DNA from: Deltaproteobacteria bacterium | GTDB lineage: Bacteria > Desulfobacterota > Deferrisomatia > Deferrisomatales > JACRMM01 | Assembly (NCBI GenBank): GCA_016214985.1 | Contig: JACRMM010000015.1 | Span: forward strand, 108,824-172,823 | Length of the DNA stretch: 64,000 nt | Direction: 5' to 3' | The notes under the pieces: generated by a model | Told to the model about the DNA's origin: nothing | The model's database searches: none | What the model saw: the letters and a program-made list of their open reading frames with translations, nothing else | In this document: positions 1 through 7,883 of the stretch, in pieces | Layout of the letters: each line of letters starts with the position of its first letter | How positions within the stretch are numbered: position 1 is the stretch's first letter | Made by a program: the position numbers and the translations under genes

Positions 1-93
1 TACGAGATTGCAAGACTATTCATGACACAGATTGAAGGGGAGATCGACGAATCTATTGAGAGAATTGTCGCGTCGCAAGAGAACTGTTCCTAG
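1..93 (+). CDS. 3' end of an unrecognised gene (partial)
   Basis: The window opens inside an open frame of 30 codons that ends at TAG 91-93. The visible residues (YEIARLFMTQIEGEIDES and so on) look like an ordinary charged helix, and the DNA is clearly less GC-rich than the rest of the window. No family can be assigned from so short a tail. It precedes the transposase pseudogene by a few bases, so the AT-richer composition may mark an inserted or transferred segment. Confidence 0.4.
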   Translation, partial: YEIARLFMTQIEGEIDESIERIVASQENCS

Positions 94-96
94 AAC

Positions 97-1044
97 ATGC
101 GTCAACGCGGATTGCCAACTCCGCTGCGCTCCGCTGGCAACCGGTTACGCATCGCGTTGTACCCCGGGAAAATCATGGATGACGGCAGGGTTATGCCTGG
201 GCCCTTCTCCCCAACCACTTCCACCTCCTGCTGCGTGCGACGGAGGGTTCTCTTTTTTCTTTCATGCGCCGCCTGCAATCCGGCTACGCCGTCACGTTCA
301 ACCGGCGCCACAGGCGATCCGGCCACCTCTTCCAGAACCGCCAAGTCGATCGTATGCGAGCGGGAGGTGTACCTTCTGGAACTTGTCCGCCACATCCACC
401 TCAACCCCCTTCGGGCGAGAGTGGTCAGAAGCCTGGAGGTGCTGACGAGCTATGCATACGCGGGGCACGCGACGTTGTTGGGGAAGGCCGATCGGGCCTG
501 GCAAACGACGGTAGAAGTGCGCAACCGGTGTGGGGACACGGTGGGCCAAGCCCGTTCGGGGTACGAGGAGTTCGTGCAGGTGGGGGCGGAGCAAGGGCGT
601 CGGCAGGAGCTTGTGGGAGGCGGATTGCACCGGAGTTCGGGGGCGTGGCTCGACCTGCCAACTCGCAAAGGCCAGCGGGAAGCAATGGTCCACGATGAGC
701 GGGTGCTCGGTGACTCAGCGTCTGTGGCGGATCTTCTGGCGGATGCGGATTGGGAGCGACGGCAACTCCTGAAGGCGAGAACGCGAGCGGGCATCGCGGA
801 GCTTGGCGAGCATGTGGCGAGGTTGGGCGAGATCTCCGTCGAAGAACTTCTGGGGGGCGGCAGGCGACGAAGAGTTGTGCAAGCGAGGACAGCGTTGGCC
901 CAGGTGGCGGTCGGCGAGTTTGGGCACACGGGAGCGGCATTGGCGAGGTACCTGGGGGTTGCTCCTTCGACGGTCAACCGGAAGGCCGTTGACGGTGAAC
1001 TCTCTTCGCTCGCCAAGAGAGTCTTGGAAGCCGTGCAGAGTTGA
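97..1044 (+). pseudogene. REP-associated tyrosine transposase (Y1/HUH), decayed
   Basis: Pieces of a RAYT/IS200-type transposase lie in different frames. A first piece reads LRIALYPG, like the usual N-terminal LRIEFPG. A second, beginning near 189, reads YAWALLPNHFHLLLRATEG and holds the HUH metal motif (HFH), then MRRLQSGYAVTFNRRH and GHLFQNR. It has an in-frame TGA at 180-182 just upstream. A third piece in another frame continues KSIVCE, YLLELVRHIHLNPLRARVV and runs to the stop at 1042-1044. The switch near 344-350 fits loss of two bases from an expected CGC TAC AAG, leaving CGCCAAG. Residues between the first two pieces appear deleted. The C-terminal part has a helix-turn-helix-like stretch (LARYLGVAPSTVNRKAV), as in other long RAYT proteins. 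The protein cannot be made intact. Confidence 0.75.
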
Positions 1045-1098
1045 TATGCGCTTTTGCCCATACGTCCCCATCGGTTCACCGTCCCCGTGAGGTGCAGC

Positions 1099-2436
1099 GT
1101 GAACGAACCGACACCAGCGTCCTCTGCGACACCCCCGGTCGGGATCACTCGGTATGAGCCGGGCAGGAATTCGCTGCGCGCCGCGATCGAGTGGGCCGAC
1201 GGGTTTCGCGACCTCGATCCGAGCACGAGCGTGCTCATCAAGCCCAATATCATCTGGGGCGGCGGCGGATCGAAGAAGATCCCGCGGTACGGGATGATTA
1301 CGACGGCTCGGATCGTGGAAGATCTTGTGGTGCTGCTCCGGGAGCACGGTTGCACGGACATCTCGATCGGCGAGGGCACGGTGGCCGATCCGCAGATGGG
1401 CTCCACCACCAGTCGGGGCTTTACGTGGTCCGGTATACGGCGCGTCGCGCAGCAGCATCGGGTGCGCCTGGTCGACTTCAACGCTGGGCCGCACGAACCG
1501 GTGGACCTGGGCGGCATCCAGGCGCGGATCTCGACCCACGCGCTGCGGGCGGGGTTCCTGATCAGCGTTCCGGTTCTCAAGACGCATGCGATGACCAAGG
1601 TATCGCTCGGCCTCAAGAACCTGAAGGGCTGCCTCTCGATGGGTTCGAAGAAGCGGTTCCACCAGCACGGCCTCGATGAGCTGATCGCACGAAACGCGCT
1701 GGTTCTCCAGCCGAAACTCACGGTCATCGACGGCATCTATGCGCTGGCAGAGGGCCCTACCTCCCTTGGCGCTGCCTACCGGTTCGACCTGATCGCGGTC
1801 AGCCGGGACGCCCTCACCTGCGACGCGGCGGGGTCGGCTCTCCTGGGAATCGACCCCACGTCCGTGGAACACCTCGTTGCGTATGCGGACCTCGTCGGGC
1901 GGAGCCCACGCCTCGAAGCCGTCCCGGTCCGAGGGGTCCCTCTCGACGAGGTGTCCCGGAGCCTTTCGTGGGAGGCGAACACGTACGAGGACGTGCTTCG
2001 CCGGGCGCAGATCTCGGGCGTCACGGTTCCCTGGCCGGGCAAGCGCTGCTGCACCCTGTGCGCCACAGGGCTCGGGTGTGCCCTGGTCGCCCTGGCCAAG
2101 GATGTGGCCGGCAGGACCTTCGATGGCGTCGAGATCTGTGCCGGAGCCGACGTCCGTGCTCAGCCCCGCTCGAAGAAGGTCATCCTGGTCGGGGACTGCG
2201 CCGCGCGCAGCAACGCGGACCGGCGGGACGCCGTGGCCGTTCGCGGCTGTCCGGTCGGGGTGACCGGGCTCCTCTCCACCCTGGCGATCCACACCCTGGG
2301 CTTGAGCGAGGGGCTGCGCGTTCTCGCCCCGAGGGCCCTCAAGACGCTCGCCCATCGGCTCGGGCTCTGCGACGAACTCTTCCCTGCCTATCGGACGTAC
2401 TCGCCTCCGGAGTTCGATCCGTTGCACTTCTCCTGA
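1099..2436 (+). CDS. DUF362 domain protein
   Basis: The protein of about 445 residues resembles the DUF362 family, whose biochemical role is poorly defined. Recognisable segments are the early VLIKPNIIWGGGG, the IGEGTVADPQMG loop and the FLISVPVLKTHAMTKVSLG and LKNLKGCLSM region typical of the family. Many DUF362 proteins carry ferredoxin-type clusters. Here the C-terminal half instead has CCTLCATGLGC followed by further cysteines (EICAG, GDCAAR, RGCPVG), which may bind metal. I chose GTG 1099 because a GAGGTG ribosome-binding site lies just upstream; an in-frame TTG at 1054 has none. The gene stands alone and is followed by a strong hairpin. Confidence 0.75.
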   Translation: MNEPTPASSATPPVGITRYEPGRNSLRAAIEWADGFRDLDPSTSVLIKPNIIWGGGGSKKIPRYGMITTARIVEDLVVLLREHGCTDISIGEGTVADPQMGSTTSRGFTWSGIRRVAQQHRVRLVDFNAGPHEPVDLGGIQARISTHALRAGFLISVPVLKTHAMTKVSLGLKNLKGCLSMGSKKRFHQHGLDELIARNALVLQPKLTVIDGIYALAEGPTSLGAAYRFDLIAVSRDALTCDAAGSALLGIDPTSVEHLVAYADLVGRSPRLEAVPVRGVPLDEVSRSLSWEANTYEDVLRRAQISGVTVPWPGKRCCTLCATGLGCALVALAKDVAGRTFDGVEICAGADVRAQPRSKKVILVGDCAARSNADRRDAVAVRGCPVGVTGLLSTLAIHTLGLSEGLRVLAPRALKTLAHRLGLCDELFPAYRTYSPPEFDPLHFS

Positions 2437-2461
2437 GGAACGGCGGCCTCGCGCCGGAGTC

Positions 2462-2484
2462 GGGCACGCCGTCCCGGCGTGCCC
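2462..2484. terminator. Hairpin after the DUF362 gene
   Basis: A perfect 10-bp inverted repeat, GGGCACGCCG and CGGCGTGCCC, with a 3-base loop lies 26 bases after the DUF362 stop codon. There is no T tract, so intrinsic termination is plausible but unproven. It could also protect the 3' end. Confidence 0.5.
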
Positions 2485-2638
2485 GCGCTTGACCGGAACC
2501 TCGGCTTCGGGTGTTCGCCGTGCCCCACGCTTCGGCCCGAACCCCTCCTCCTCGAAGGAGACCGAGGGGGCGGTCGCCCGCCCCTGAGGGACGCGAGTTT
2601 TTTCGCCGGGTCGTGAAGGGTCAGGTGTGCCAGAGGTT

Positions 2639-2667
2639 TTGACGCTGCCGCGGTCCGGCACTAGGAT
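2639..2667 (+). promoter_or_regulatory. Sigma-70-type promoter for the 2913 gene
   Basis: TTGACG (2639-2644) and TAGGAT (2662-2667) are separated by exactly 17 bases. Transcription would start near 2674, giving a leader of about 240 bases before the next start codon. Confidence 0.55.
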
Positions 2668-2673
2668 GGGGCC

Positions 2674-2890
2674 GGCAGCTGGCGAGAGGGGAGGGAGCAG
2701 GAGTGGGGAAGACCGCCGGGAGACCAAGGCGCGAGAGATGACCGACGGCCGCATTCGCCGGTGTTCACCGGTGGTGCGGCCGTCTTCGTGCATCGGCAGG
2801 GCAGCCGCAGCCGGAGGGTGCGAAGCCGGGAACCGACGCATCGAACGATCGGTCTGACGGCGCAGGGCCCTCTTGAATCTGTTCGAGAAC
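2674..2890 (+). promoter_or_regulatory. Long structured mRNA leader, possible riboswitch
   Basis: Between the promoter and the ribosome-binding site of the 2913 gene lie several strong helices. GACGGCCGCA (2744-2753) pairs perfectly with TGCGGCCGTC (2775-2784), and nested inside is CCGGTG-TT-CACCGG (2758-2771). Downstream is a segment CAGGGCAGCCG...GAGGGTGCGAAGCC that loosely recalls the GGC...GCAAAGCC core of GEMM-type cyclic dinucleotide riboswitches, then a hairpin ACCG...CGGT near 2836-2857. The GEMM match is weak because key adenines and the tetraloop are not evident. I therefore call it only a structured leader; a new or divergent RNA element is possible. Confidence 0.35.
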
Positions 2891-2912
2891 ACACGGTCAA
2901 AAGGAGCGAGCG

Positions 2913-3482
2913 ATGAGCAAGTCTTGGAGTGTCATGCCCGGTATTGGAGTTGGTGGCGGCGGAGGCCCCCTGGAGGGAACGGTCACAAATTTTCAGATCA
3001 CGAAACCAGACGGCTCCTCGTTCTCGGCCGTCTTTTGTGGAGCCGGAGGCTCTCTGGGTGGGCCCGCATCCTTCACGTATTCGGATCGTGCCACCCCGGG
3101 ATATGCCGGGAATATCATATGGGCGTGGGGGCTGCAGCCGGATGAGTTGTGGCTGAAGAATCCAAATGATGGTCTGATCCTATCGGTAGGAACTGCGCCG
3201 CGTCAATTTCTGCAGTATTTCGGTATGCCCCAAGACCCGACGGCAATTTCCGGTTATTACCTGATGATCCTCGGCTTTGGTGTCACCAGCGCCCCAGCGG
3301 TTAGTATTGTCGGATTGGTTCAGGACTCGGTGGCAGCCGCCAGCATCTTAGCCGACATCAAATTCCAGACTCAGGGGAAATTGCTGGGTGGTGTCCGTGC
3401 ATATGCGGCCGTCGCTAGCGCTGCAAAGGGAGTGGACGTGGGGGGAGTAGCGGCAATGACGGGTAAATGGCTCTTCCTCTAG
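2913..3482 (+). CDS. Unrecognised 189-residue protein
   Basis: I do not recognise this protein. It starts with a clear AAAAGGAG ribosome-binding site 8 bases upstream of ATG. The N-terminus is glycine-rich (GIGVGGGGG), followed by short beta-like stretches (GTVTNFQITKPDG, SSFSAVFCGAGG) and alternating small hydrophobics towards the C-terminus. There is no standard signal peptide or convincing membrane helix. Codon use is noticeably less GC-biased at third positions than in neighbouring genes (many AAT, ATT and TAT codons), suggesting recent acquisition. It has its own promoter and a long structured leader, so its expression is probably regulated at the RNA level. Confidence 0.6.
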   Translation: MSKSWSVMPGIGVGGGGGPLEGTVTNFQITKPDGSSFSAVFCGAGGSLGGPASFTYSDRATPGYAGNIIWAWGLQPDELWLKNPNDGLILSVGTAPRQFLQYFGMPQDPTAISGYYLMILGFGVTSAPAVSIVGLVQDSVAAASILADIKFQTQGKLLGGVRAYAAVASAAKGVDVGGVAAMTGKWLFL

Positions 3483-3601
3483 GATGCCAAACAGTACGTA
3501 GGTGGGCACGGTTCATTCAGCGCTGGCAGCCCCTCGCTTCTTTGGGAAGGTGGAGTCGTCGGGCCCTCTTCAAGAACGATCACACCTCTCCCGGAGCTAC
3601 G

Positions 3602-3772
3602 CCCTTCGCGGTGAACGCCGCCGGCGTCCTGATGTCCTTCATGCTGTCGGACGTCGGCGTGGCTCTTCCCTCCGCCGGGCGGGAGTTCGGCGCGAGCGCG
3701 ATCCAACCGGGCCTGGCGGAGACCTTCATGGGCGGCCTCCTCTCGCGAGCCCGGTCCATAGAGGCCGTGATC
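3602..3772 (+). pseudogene. MFS transporter N-terminal remnant
   Basis: The frame reads FAVNAAGVLMSFMLSDVGVA then LPSAGREFGASAIQPGLAET. This matches the first helix and following loop of drug:H+ antiporter-like major facilitator transporters (typically LPSIGREFGAS...). The similarity stops within about 57 residues, without the remaining helices. The frame stays open into the downstream DUF3592 gene, but that continuation looks non-coding. This is best read as a leftover of a deleted transporter. Confidence 0.45.
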
Positions 3773-3919
3773 ACCGGTGGGTTTCTCCAGAGGCAAGCGG
3801 CAGGGACACGCGAGCTCTCGACCGGTGGTCTGGAGCCCCGTCGCAGGCAGATTGTTCGACGGCGGACGGGGTCAGAGAAGGACGAGGTGGCCCGTCCCTT
3901 CATCAACTCCTGGGAAGGG

Positions 3920-5020
3920 ATGACGATGAATCATTCCAGATGGCTCTCCCCCCTGGCGGCCACGGTCCTGATCCTGATCGGCCTGTTCCTTCTGGGACTG
4001 GGGTGCCGGAATCTTTGGCGCGCCTTCGCCAGCCCCAGCTCCGGCTGGCCCGTCGCTGCCGGCACCATCCGAAGTTCGGCGGTCGAGGAGTATCGCACCG
4101 GCAGTTCGACCTCGCGCAACCGGACCCTCACGTTCTGGGCCTCCATCGTCTTCGAGTACAGCGTGAACGGCCAGAAGTACACCTCCGGTACGGTCTCTCA
4201 GGGGCAGTCCGGCGGCTCCGCGGACTCATCCGAAGCCGAGCTGCTGCACCTGCGCTATCCGAAGGGCGCGGCCGTCGCCGTTCACTACGATCCCGCCGAC
4301 CCGTCCATCGCTGTGCTGGAGCCCGGCAGCTCGTCCGACCTGTTCTGGCCCCCAGGGCTTGGGCTGATGTTCCTGGCGCCCGGGATCGCCTTCTGGATGG
4401 TGCGCGGGTCGCACGCCGCCGAGAATGGCTGGGTGTACCTGTGCGGCGATCTGATCGCGGCCGGTGTCGGTATCGCCGGCGCGGCCATGCTGGCCACCGG
4501 AGTGGGAGACCTCAGGCGCGCCTGGGACAGCCGGCGCTGGCCGGTCACCCCCGGAGTCATGGTGTGCTCGCCACAGGGTCCGGAGAATTCCACCGTGCAA
4601 GAGGAGGAGGAGAGAGACGCGCAGAGAACGGCAACCGGTGGGGCGAGCCGCAGCACCGGCCTGGTGTACGAATATGAGGTCAACGGCCGGACGCACTATG
4701 GCAGAGTGTGGCGGTGGGGGGGGCTGTCGCCGTCCAACCTCCAGAGCGACCCGGAACGTGCCCGGCGTTACGCCGTCGGCCAACCGGTTCAGGTCGCCTA
4801 TCCCCCGGACCACCCCGACCTCGCGGTGCTGGAGCCCGGTGTCTCTTCCGACGCCTATTGGATTCCGGCGCTGGGAGCGTTTCTGCTGTTGGCGGGGCTC
4901 GCGATGGGCCTGTTCGCCATCCCGGCCCTGGCACGTATTCGCGTCTCGGTCGCACCGGAGGCTGAGGGGTGGCTGCGCAGGATGCAGGAGCGCGAAAACA
5001 GAAGCGGACGCCCAAGGTGA
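3920..5020 (+). CDS. Membrane protein with two DUF3592 modules
   Basis: The protein has 366 residues starting at ATG 3920, with a GGGAAGGG ribosome-binding site just upstream. A first membrane helix (TVLILIGLFLLGLG, about residues 15-32) precedes a DUF3592 module: YSVNGQKYTSG, YPKGAAVAVHYDPADPSIAV, VLEPGSSSD. It is followed by further helices and a second, clearly homologous module: YEYEVNGRTHYG, YAVGQPVQVAYPPDHPDLAV, LEPGVSSDAYWIPALG, then a final helix. The gene is thus an internal duplication. DUF3592 has no established function; the modules are predicted to sit outside the membrane. An in-frame ATG at 3926 is an alternative start. Confidence 0.75.
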   Translation: MTMNHSRWLSPLAATVLILIGLFLLGLGCRNLWRAFASPSSGWPVAAGTIRSSAVEEYRTGSSTSRNRTLTFWASIVFEYSVNGQKYTSGTVSQGQSGGSADSSEAELLHLRYPKGAAVAVHYDPADPSIAVLEPGSSSDLFWPPGLGLMFLAPGIAFWMVRGSHAAENGWVYLCGDLIAAGVGIAGAAMLATGVGDLRRAWDSRRWPVTPGVMVCSPQGPENSTVQEEEERDAQRTATGGASRSTGLVYEYEVNGRTHYGRVWRWGGLSPSNLQSDPERARRYAVGQPVQVAYPPDHPDLAVLEPGVSSDAYWIPALGAFLLLAGLAMGLFAIPALARIRVSVAPEAEGWLRRMQERENRSGRPR

Positions 5021-5269
5021 CGTCCCTCTCGCATTGAGTATTCTCGCGCCGGCTGTGATCGCGAAGCTTCCCGTCGTCTGTTCCAGGAACGATTCCCCCG
5101 CGAAACGTGCGCCCGGGGGCACGCTCCCTCTCGCCGCACGTCACGCCGGTCGGGGACGTACTCGAAGCTTCGCGAGTCGGCCGGAATCGGACTGGCTCCA
5201 CAAGCTCGACGAGGGCCCGGACCATCGTCCTCGTGGTCTCCCGAGGGTCGTGCCGGGTGTCGTCCCGGG

Positions 5270-5298
5270 TTGCCGGCGGGCGGCGGCTGTGCTATCCA
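5270..5298 (+). promoter_or_regulatory. Candidate promoter of the 5341-7864 operon
   Basis: TTGCCG (5270-5275) and TATCCA (5293-5298) are 17 bases apart and lie 42 bases before the SecB-like start codon. In the rest of the gap (5021-5269) I see no credible gene. Confidence 0.4.
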
Positions 5299-5340
5299 GG
5301 TCCCACGCGCGCGAACCTGCGGTGCGGGAGGAGAGGGACC

Positions 5341-5724
5341 GTGGCGATGGTGGAGGCGATTCGCCTCAAACGGGTGCAGTTCGAGGTCCTGGCCGGGAAC
5401 CCTCCGGAGAGCCAGATCGCGTGCGAGATCCGCGCCCACGCCCGCGATGAGGGGGAGGGCCGGGCCTCGGTGCTCCTGGTGGCCCGGTTCTTCGAGAGTC
5501 ACCCCAACCCGCCGTTTCGTCTGGACCTGTCCGTCGAGGGGATCTTCCGGCTCGAGCCGGGGGAGACCACGGAGGCGCTGGCCAAGGGGCCCGGGCCCTC
5601 CGTGCTGTTCCCCTATCTGAAGAACGAGGCGGCGCTTCTCACGGTGAGGGCTGGCCTCCCGCCCATGGTCCTCCCACCGCTCGCCGTGGCGCCGCCGGTC
5701 TCTCTCCGGGAGGGCCTCAATTGA
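5341..5724 (+). CDS. SecB-like protein
   Basis: This 127-residue protein has the hallmark of the SecB fold near its C-terminus: LFPYLKNEAALLTVRAGLPP followed by LPPLAVAP, corresponding to the FPY...GFPPL.L.P segment of the export chaperone SecB. The rest also follows the SecB pattern of strands (RLKRVQFEVLAGN, ASVLLVARFF, FRLDLSVEGIFRLEPG). SecB holds unfolded clients for export or as part of toxin-antitoxin-chaperone systems; the sequence does not say which applies. Start GTG 5341 has GGAGGAGAGGG upstream. The stop overlaps the kinase start (TTGA), so the two are translationally coupled. Confidence 0.65.
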   Translation: MAMVEAIRLKRVQFEVLAGNPPESQIACEIRAHARDEGEGRASVLLVARFFESHPNPPFRLDLSVEGIFRLEPGETTEALAKGPGPSVLFPYLKNEAALLTVRAGLPPMVLPPLAVAPPVSLREGLN

Positions 5725-7334
5725 GTGGTGACGTGACGCACGCCTGCGTTGCCTCGGGGGTCTGCGCCCTGCTCCAGTCCAAGCGGCAGGAGATCCAGGA
5801 GGAGTACGTCCGGGTGCTCCGGGACGAGATCGGGCCGCACTACTCCCTTCGCCCCGTCGAAGAGCTGCGCGACACCACCCGGAGCTCGGTGGCCGCGTAC
5901 TTTGCGATCCTCTGCGCCGACGACTGGGGCCCCATGGAGTCCTTCGTCGAGGAGATCGCCGAACGCCGCTTCCCCCTTCGGTTCCCGCTGTCCGAGGTCC
6001 AGAAGGCGTTCGCGGCCTTTCGCGACATCTGCGTCCCGTGCCTGACCGAGCAGTTCCGGGGCGAGAAGCTCGACACCGCCCTCGCGATCCTGGATCGGAC
6101 CGTGGACCGCGCCATCAACCTCTTCAGCGATACCTACCAGCGGCTACACCTGGAGGAGATCCGGAAGACCGCGGACGAGCTCGCCGAGGCCCACCGCCGG
6201 CTCCAGGCCCAGTACGAGGAGGTCGCCGAGGCGGCACGGATCAAGTCCCAGTTCTTCGCCAACATGAGCCACGAGCTGCGCAGTCCGATGAACTCGATCA
6301 TCGGGTACACGGAACTCCTGCTCGACGGCATCGACGGCCCGGTGGCCCCCGAGCAACGTCAGAGCCTCCTGAAGATCCTCGCCAACTCCCGCTACCTCCT
6401 GAAGCTGATCAACGACGTGCTCGACCTGTCGAAGATCGAGGCCGGCAAGGTGGAGCTGCAGCCTCGGCCATTCGATGTCTCTGAGCTCGTCCGAGAGGCC
6501 TTCGACGCCGTCGAGCCTCTGGCCTTCCGCAAGAGGCTCGCCCTTCGTTCGCGGGTCGCCGAGGACGTCGGCGTCGTCACGGCCGACACGGACAAGCTCA
6601 AGCAAGTGCTGATCAACCTGTTCTCCAACGCTGTAAAGTTCACCGCCGAGGGGGAGGTCGTCTGTTCGGTGCGCCGCGACGGGGATCAGCTCACCGTGGA
6701 CGTCACGGACACCGGCATCGGGATCCGGCCCGAGGACCAGGAGCGGATCTTTCACAAGTTCTTCCAGGTCGAATCCGCGCTCGGCCGGGACCACAAGGGA
6801 AGCGGCCTCGGGCTCCCGCTCTCCCGCATGCTGGTGGAGCTGATGGGAGGCCGCCTGGAGGTCGAGAGCGAGCCCGGGAAGGGGAGTCGCTTCACCTTTA
6901 CGGTGCCCGAACTGCGCGTCGCACCAGGGCCCGGGGAAGCGCCCTCCCGCGAGGGGGGCCGGCCGCGCGTGCTCGTCATCGAGGACGATCCCTCCGCCCT
7001 CGAGCTCCTCCGCAAGCTCATCGAGGCCGCCGGCATGGAGGTCCTGGTGGCGAGCGGGGGGACCGAGGGGCTTCAGGCGGCGAGGCGCGAGCGACCCTCT
7101 GTGGTGACGCTGGACCTCCTCATGCCCCACGTCGACGGGTGGCAGGTCCTCGCCGAGCTGAAGGCGGATCCGGAGACGCGCAGCATTCCGGTCGTCATCG
7201 TGTCGTGCCTGGATCGCCGAGAGGAGGGGCTTCGGCGGGGCGCCGCTGCCTTCGTCGTGAAGCCGATCGTCCGGGAGGACTTCATCCGCACCTTGCGGCT
7301 TGTGACCGGCGCAGGGTCAGGAGCCGCGCCGTGA
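5721..7334 (+). CDS. Hybrid histidine kinase with RsbRD-like N-terminus
   Basis: The protein has 537 residues, no membrane helix and is predicted cytoplasmic. Residues about 15-135 resemble the RsbRD N-terminal helical domain (FPLRFPLSEVQKAFAAFRD). A short coiled coil (EEIRKTADELAEAHRRLQAQ) leads into a HisKA domain with phospho-acceptor H184 in NMSHELRSPMNSIIGYTELL. The HATPase domain has the N box (INLFSNAVKFT), G1 (DTGIGI) and G2 (GSGLGLPLSRMLVELMGG). The C-terminal receiver domain (about 415-530) carries the phospho-acceptor D465 in TLDLLMPHVDGW and the conserved KP pair (VVKPI). TTG 5721 overlaps the SecB-like stop codon, and its own stop overlaps the next start. No output domain is present, so the partner is unknown. 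Confidence 0.9.
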   Translation: MSGDVTHACVASGVCALLQSKRQEIQEEYVRVLRDEIGPHYSLRPVEELRDTTRSSVAAYFAILCADDWGPMESFVEEIAERRFPLRFPLSEVQKAFAAFRDICVPCLTEQFRGEKLDTALAILDRTVDRAINLFSDTYQRLHLEEIRKTADELAEAHRRLQAQYEEVAEAARIKSQFFANMSHELRSPMNSIIGYTELLLDGIDGPVAPEQRQSLLKILANSRYLLKLINDVLDLSKIEAGKVELQPRPFDVSELVREAFDAVEPLAFRKRLALRSRVAEDVGVVTADTDKLKQVLINLFSNAVKFTAEGEVVCSVRRDGDQLTVDVTDTGIGIRPEDQERIFHKFFQVESALGRDHKGSGLGLPLSRMLVELMGGRLEVESEPGKGSRFTFTVPELRVAPGPGEAPSREGGRPRVLVIEDDPSALELLRKLIEAAGMEVLVASGGTEGLQAARRERPSVVTLDLLMPHVDGWQVLAELKADPETRSIPVVIVSCLDRREEGLRRGAAAFVVKPIVREDFIRTLRLVTGAGSGAAP

Positions 7335-7864
7335 GGGCTGCGGTACCGACCGCCTTCGGTGCCGGCGAGCTCGAGGCCCTGGCACAGGCCACGGAGCGGG
7401 CCCGGGAGATGATCGGGCAATACTTCGCCCTGCCGGACCGTTGGTTCGAGTGGACGAGCCACGAGGTGTGCACGCTCCGGGATCTGCGGCAGGCGGAGAT
7501 CCTCGGCGAGGGGCGACTCGCCCAGATTCGCCGGCTCCACCGCGTGCTCGAGGAGGGCGCCGGCCGCATCCTTCGCTGCGAGGTCGTCTGCCCCCACTAC
7601 CGGATCTGCCTGCAGGACCACAACATCCTGGGGCGGCTGCGGTGCCGGGCGGATCTTTCCTCCGTGGACCTCCTGACCTGGGTGCTCTCTCACGAGTACG
7701 TGCACCTGGTCAGGTTCCAGCGCCTCGATACCCCGTACCACGCGGCCGGCGAGGCGGCGGCCGTCGAGGAGGCGCGGGTGAGCGACATCGTGAGGGGGAT
7801 CCTCTCCCGCCTCGGGCCCCCCTCGCTGCGCCGCGCCTCTGGCGACGCTCCCGTCGCCTGCTGA
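7331..7864 (+). CDS. Zincin-like protein with HEYVH motif
   Basis: This is an unrecognised protein of 177 residues, starting at GTG 7331 that overlaps the kinase stop (GTGA). Residues 121-125 form HEYVH, a zinc-metallopeptidase-type HExxH motif inside a hydrophobic helix (LLTWVLSHEYVHLVRFQ). About 20 residues later come several glutamates (GEAAAVEEARVSD) that could supply a third ligand. Upstream, two cysteines in ILRCEVVCPHYRICLQDHN and nearby histidines may structure the fold. The tight overlap with the kinase suggests it acts in the same pathway. Whether it is a peptidase or only keeps the fold cannot be decided. Confidence 0.6.
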   Translation: MRAAVPTAFGAGELEALAQATERAREMIGQYFALPDRWFEWTSHEVCTLRDLRQAEILGEGRLAQIRRLHRVLEEGAGRILRCEVVCPHYRICLQDHNILGRLRCRADLSSVDLLTWVLSHEYVHLVRFQRLDTPYHAAGEAAAVEEARVSDIVRGILSRLGPPSLRRASGDAPVAC

Positions 7865-7883
7865 AAGGCGTTCGGCGCGCCGG

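Noticed and set aside
2627..2857. Short open frame between the DUF362 gene and the 2913 gene
   Set aside because: It covers the promoter and leader hairpins, has no ribosome-binding site and an arginine/glycine-rich composition typical of chance frames.
2674..2890. Firm c-di-GMP (GEMM) riboswitch call
   Set aside because: Only part of the core resembles GEMM; conserved adenines and the tetraloop/receptor are not apparent, so it is reported only as a structured leader.
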